Part shown: in pieces, positions 64,000 through 64,000 of the stretch
Layout: each line of letters starts with the position of its first letter
How positions within the stretch are numbered: position 1 is the stretch's first letter
Assembly: GCF_009696445.1 (NCBI RefSeq)
Contig: NZ_VULZ01000002.1
Location: 1-64,000, forward strand
Source: Porcincola intestinalis
Lineage (GTDB): Bacteria; Bacillota; Clostridia; Lachnospirales; Lachnospiraceae
Direction of reading: 5' to 3'
Length of the DNA stretch: 64,000 nucleotides
Notes under the pieces: model-generated
Seen by the model: only the letters and a program-made list of their open reading frames with translations
Databases searched by the model: none
What the model was told of the DNA's origin: nothing
Made by a program: the position numbers and the translations under genes

Positions 64000-64000
64000 C

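Noticed and set aside
1..64000. CRISPR arrays, tRNA or rRNA genes, insertion sequences, integrase or element ends
   Set aside because: No regularly spaced repeats, no tRNA-like cloverleaf, no transposase and no site-specific recombinase were seen. The element boundaries must lie outside the window.

Overview
The window is one continuous piece of a large integrative and conjugative element (ICE) of a gut Clostridia/Lachnospiraceae-type Firmicute. The evidence is the gene set: a VirD4-type coupling protein with a PcfB/DUF3801-like partner, a MOBP relaxase with MobC, VirB4, PrgI, a TrbL/VirB6-like protein, a Maff2-like pilin, two NlpC/P60 hydrolases, RadC, ArdC and DUF5688. Strong AGGAGG ribosome sites, a CIRCE element and SpoVG domains also point to Firmicutes. 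No integrase and no element end is visible, so the element continues past both edges. Almost everything is read on the minus strand, so the functional order runs from high to low coordinates.

Layout from the left: 1-4429 holds two copies of a small HTH gene framing accessory cargo (ArdC antirestriction, HD hydrolase, nitroreductase, unknowns). 4529-14004 is the mobilisation block (T4CP, PcfB-like, double SpoVG, DUF5688, RadC, relaxase, MobC). A candidate oriT lies at 14066-14119 with a match to the IncP/Ti nick consensus. 14153-28051 is the type IV secretion block, interrupted by an antisense AbrB/PIN toxin-antitoxin pair and a UlaG-like hydrolase. 28230-37034 is one 2934-residue Cna-B/SpaA repeat surface adhesin. 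37164-39719 is an AEP-type primase/SF3 helicase. 40099-50494 is a phage-like replication and regulation block (secreted protein, HTH/sigma-like proteins, SNF2 helicase, VRR-NUC, DUF2815, an IrrE-like peptidase). 50871-53957 is the main plus-strand cluster (LexA-like repressor, DUF5131, YkgJ, GNAT). 54079-59345 holds hsp20 under HrcA/CIRCE control, a RecD2 helicase, the RNA 2'-phosphotransferase KptA and small proteins. 59421-63057 is an AT-rich defence island (AlbA_2/Schlafen-like protein, C5 methyltransferase and probable cognate endonuclease). The right edge holds small element genes, one interrupted by an amber codon.

The least explained signals are RNA-like. A roughly 140-nt motif occurs twice (15766-15906 and 39743-39886). 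Loops and single strands are conserved while several stems differ by compensating changes, and each copy ends about 20 nt before a start codon. Next to the second copy is a candidate small-RNA gene (39891-40029) with a TATAAT box, a long imperfect hairpin and an intrinsic terminator. I do not recognise either as a known family. Other points worth attention are the oriT, a tandem SpoVG protein, a VirB4 with GKG in its Walker A loop, a VRR-NUC protein lacking the ExK lysine, a helicase that appears to start at CTG, and a repeat-rich 400-nt region that may be an origin.

How the parts work together (inference from families): MobC and the relaxase process oriT, the coupling protein delivers the strand to the VirB4/PrgI/TrbL/pilin channel, the NlpC/P60 enzymes open the wall, and the adhesin may promote cell contact. 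Primase, helicases and the DUF2815 protein replicate or protect element DNA, the LexA-like repressor controls the programme, and ArdC, the R-M pair and the TA pair protect or stabilise the element.
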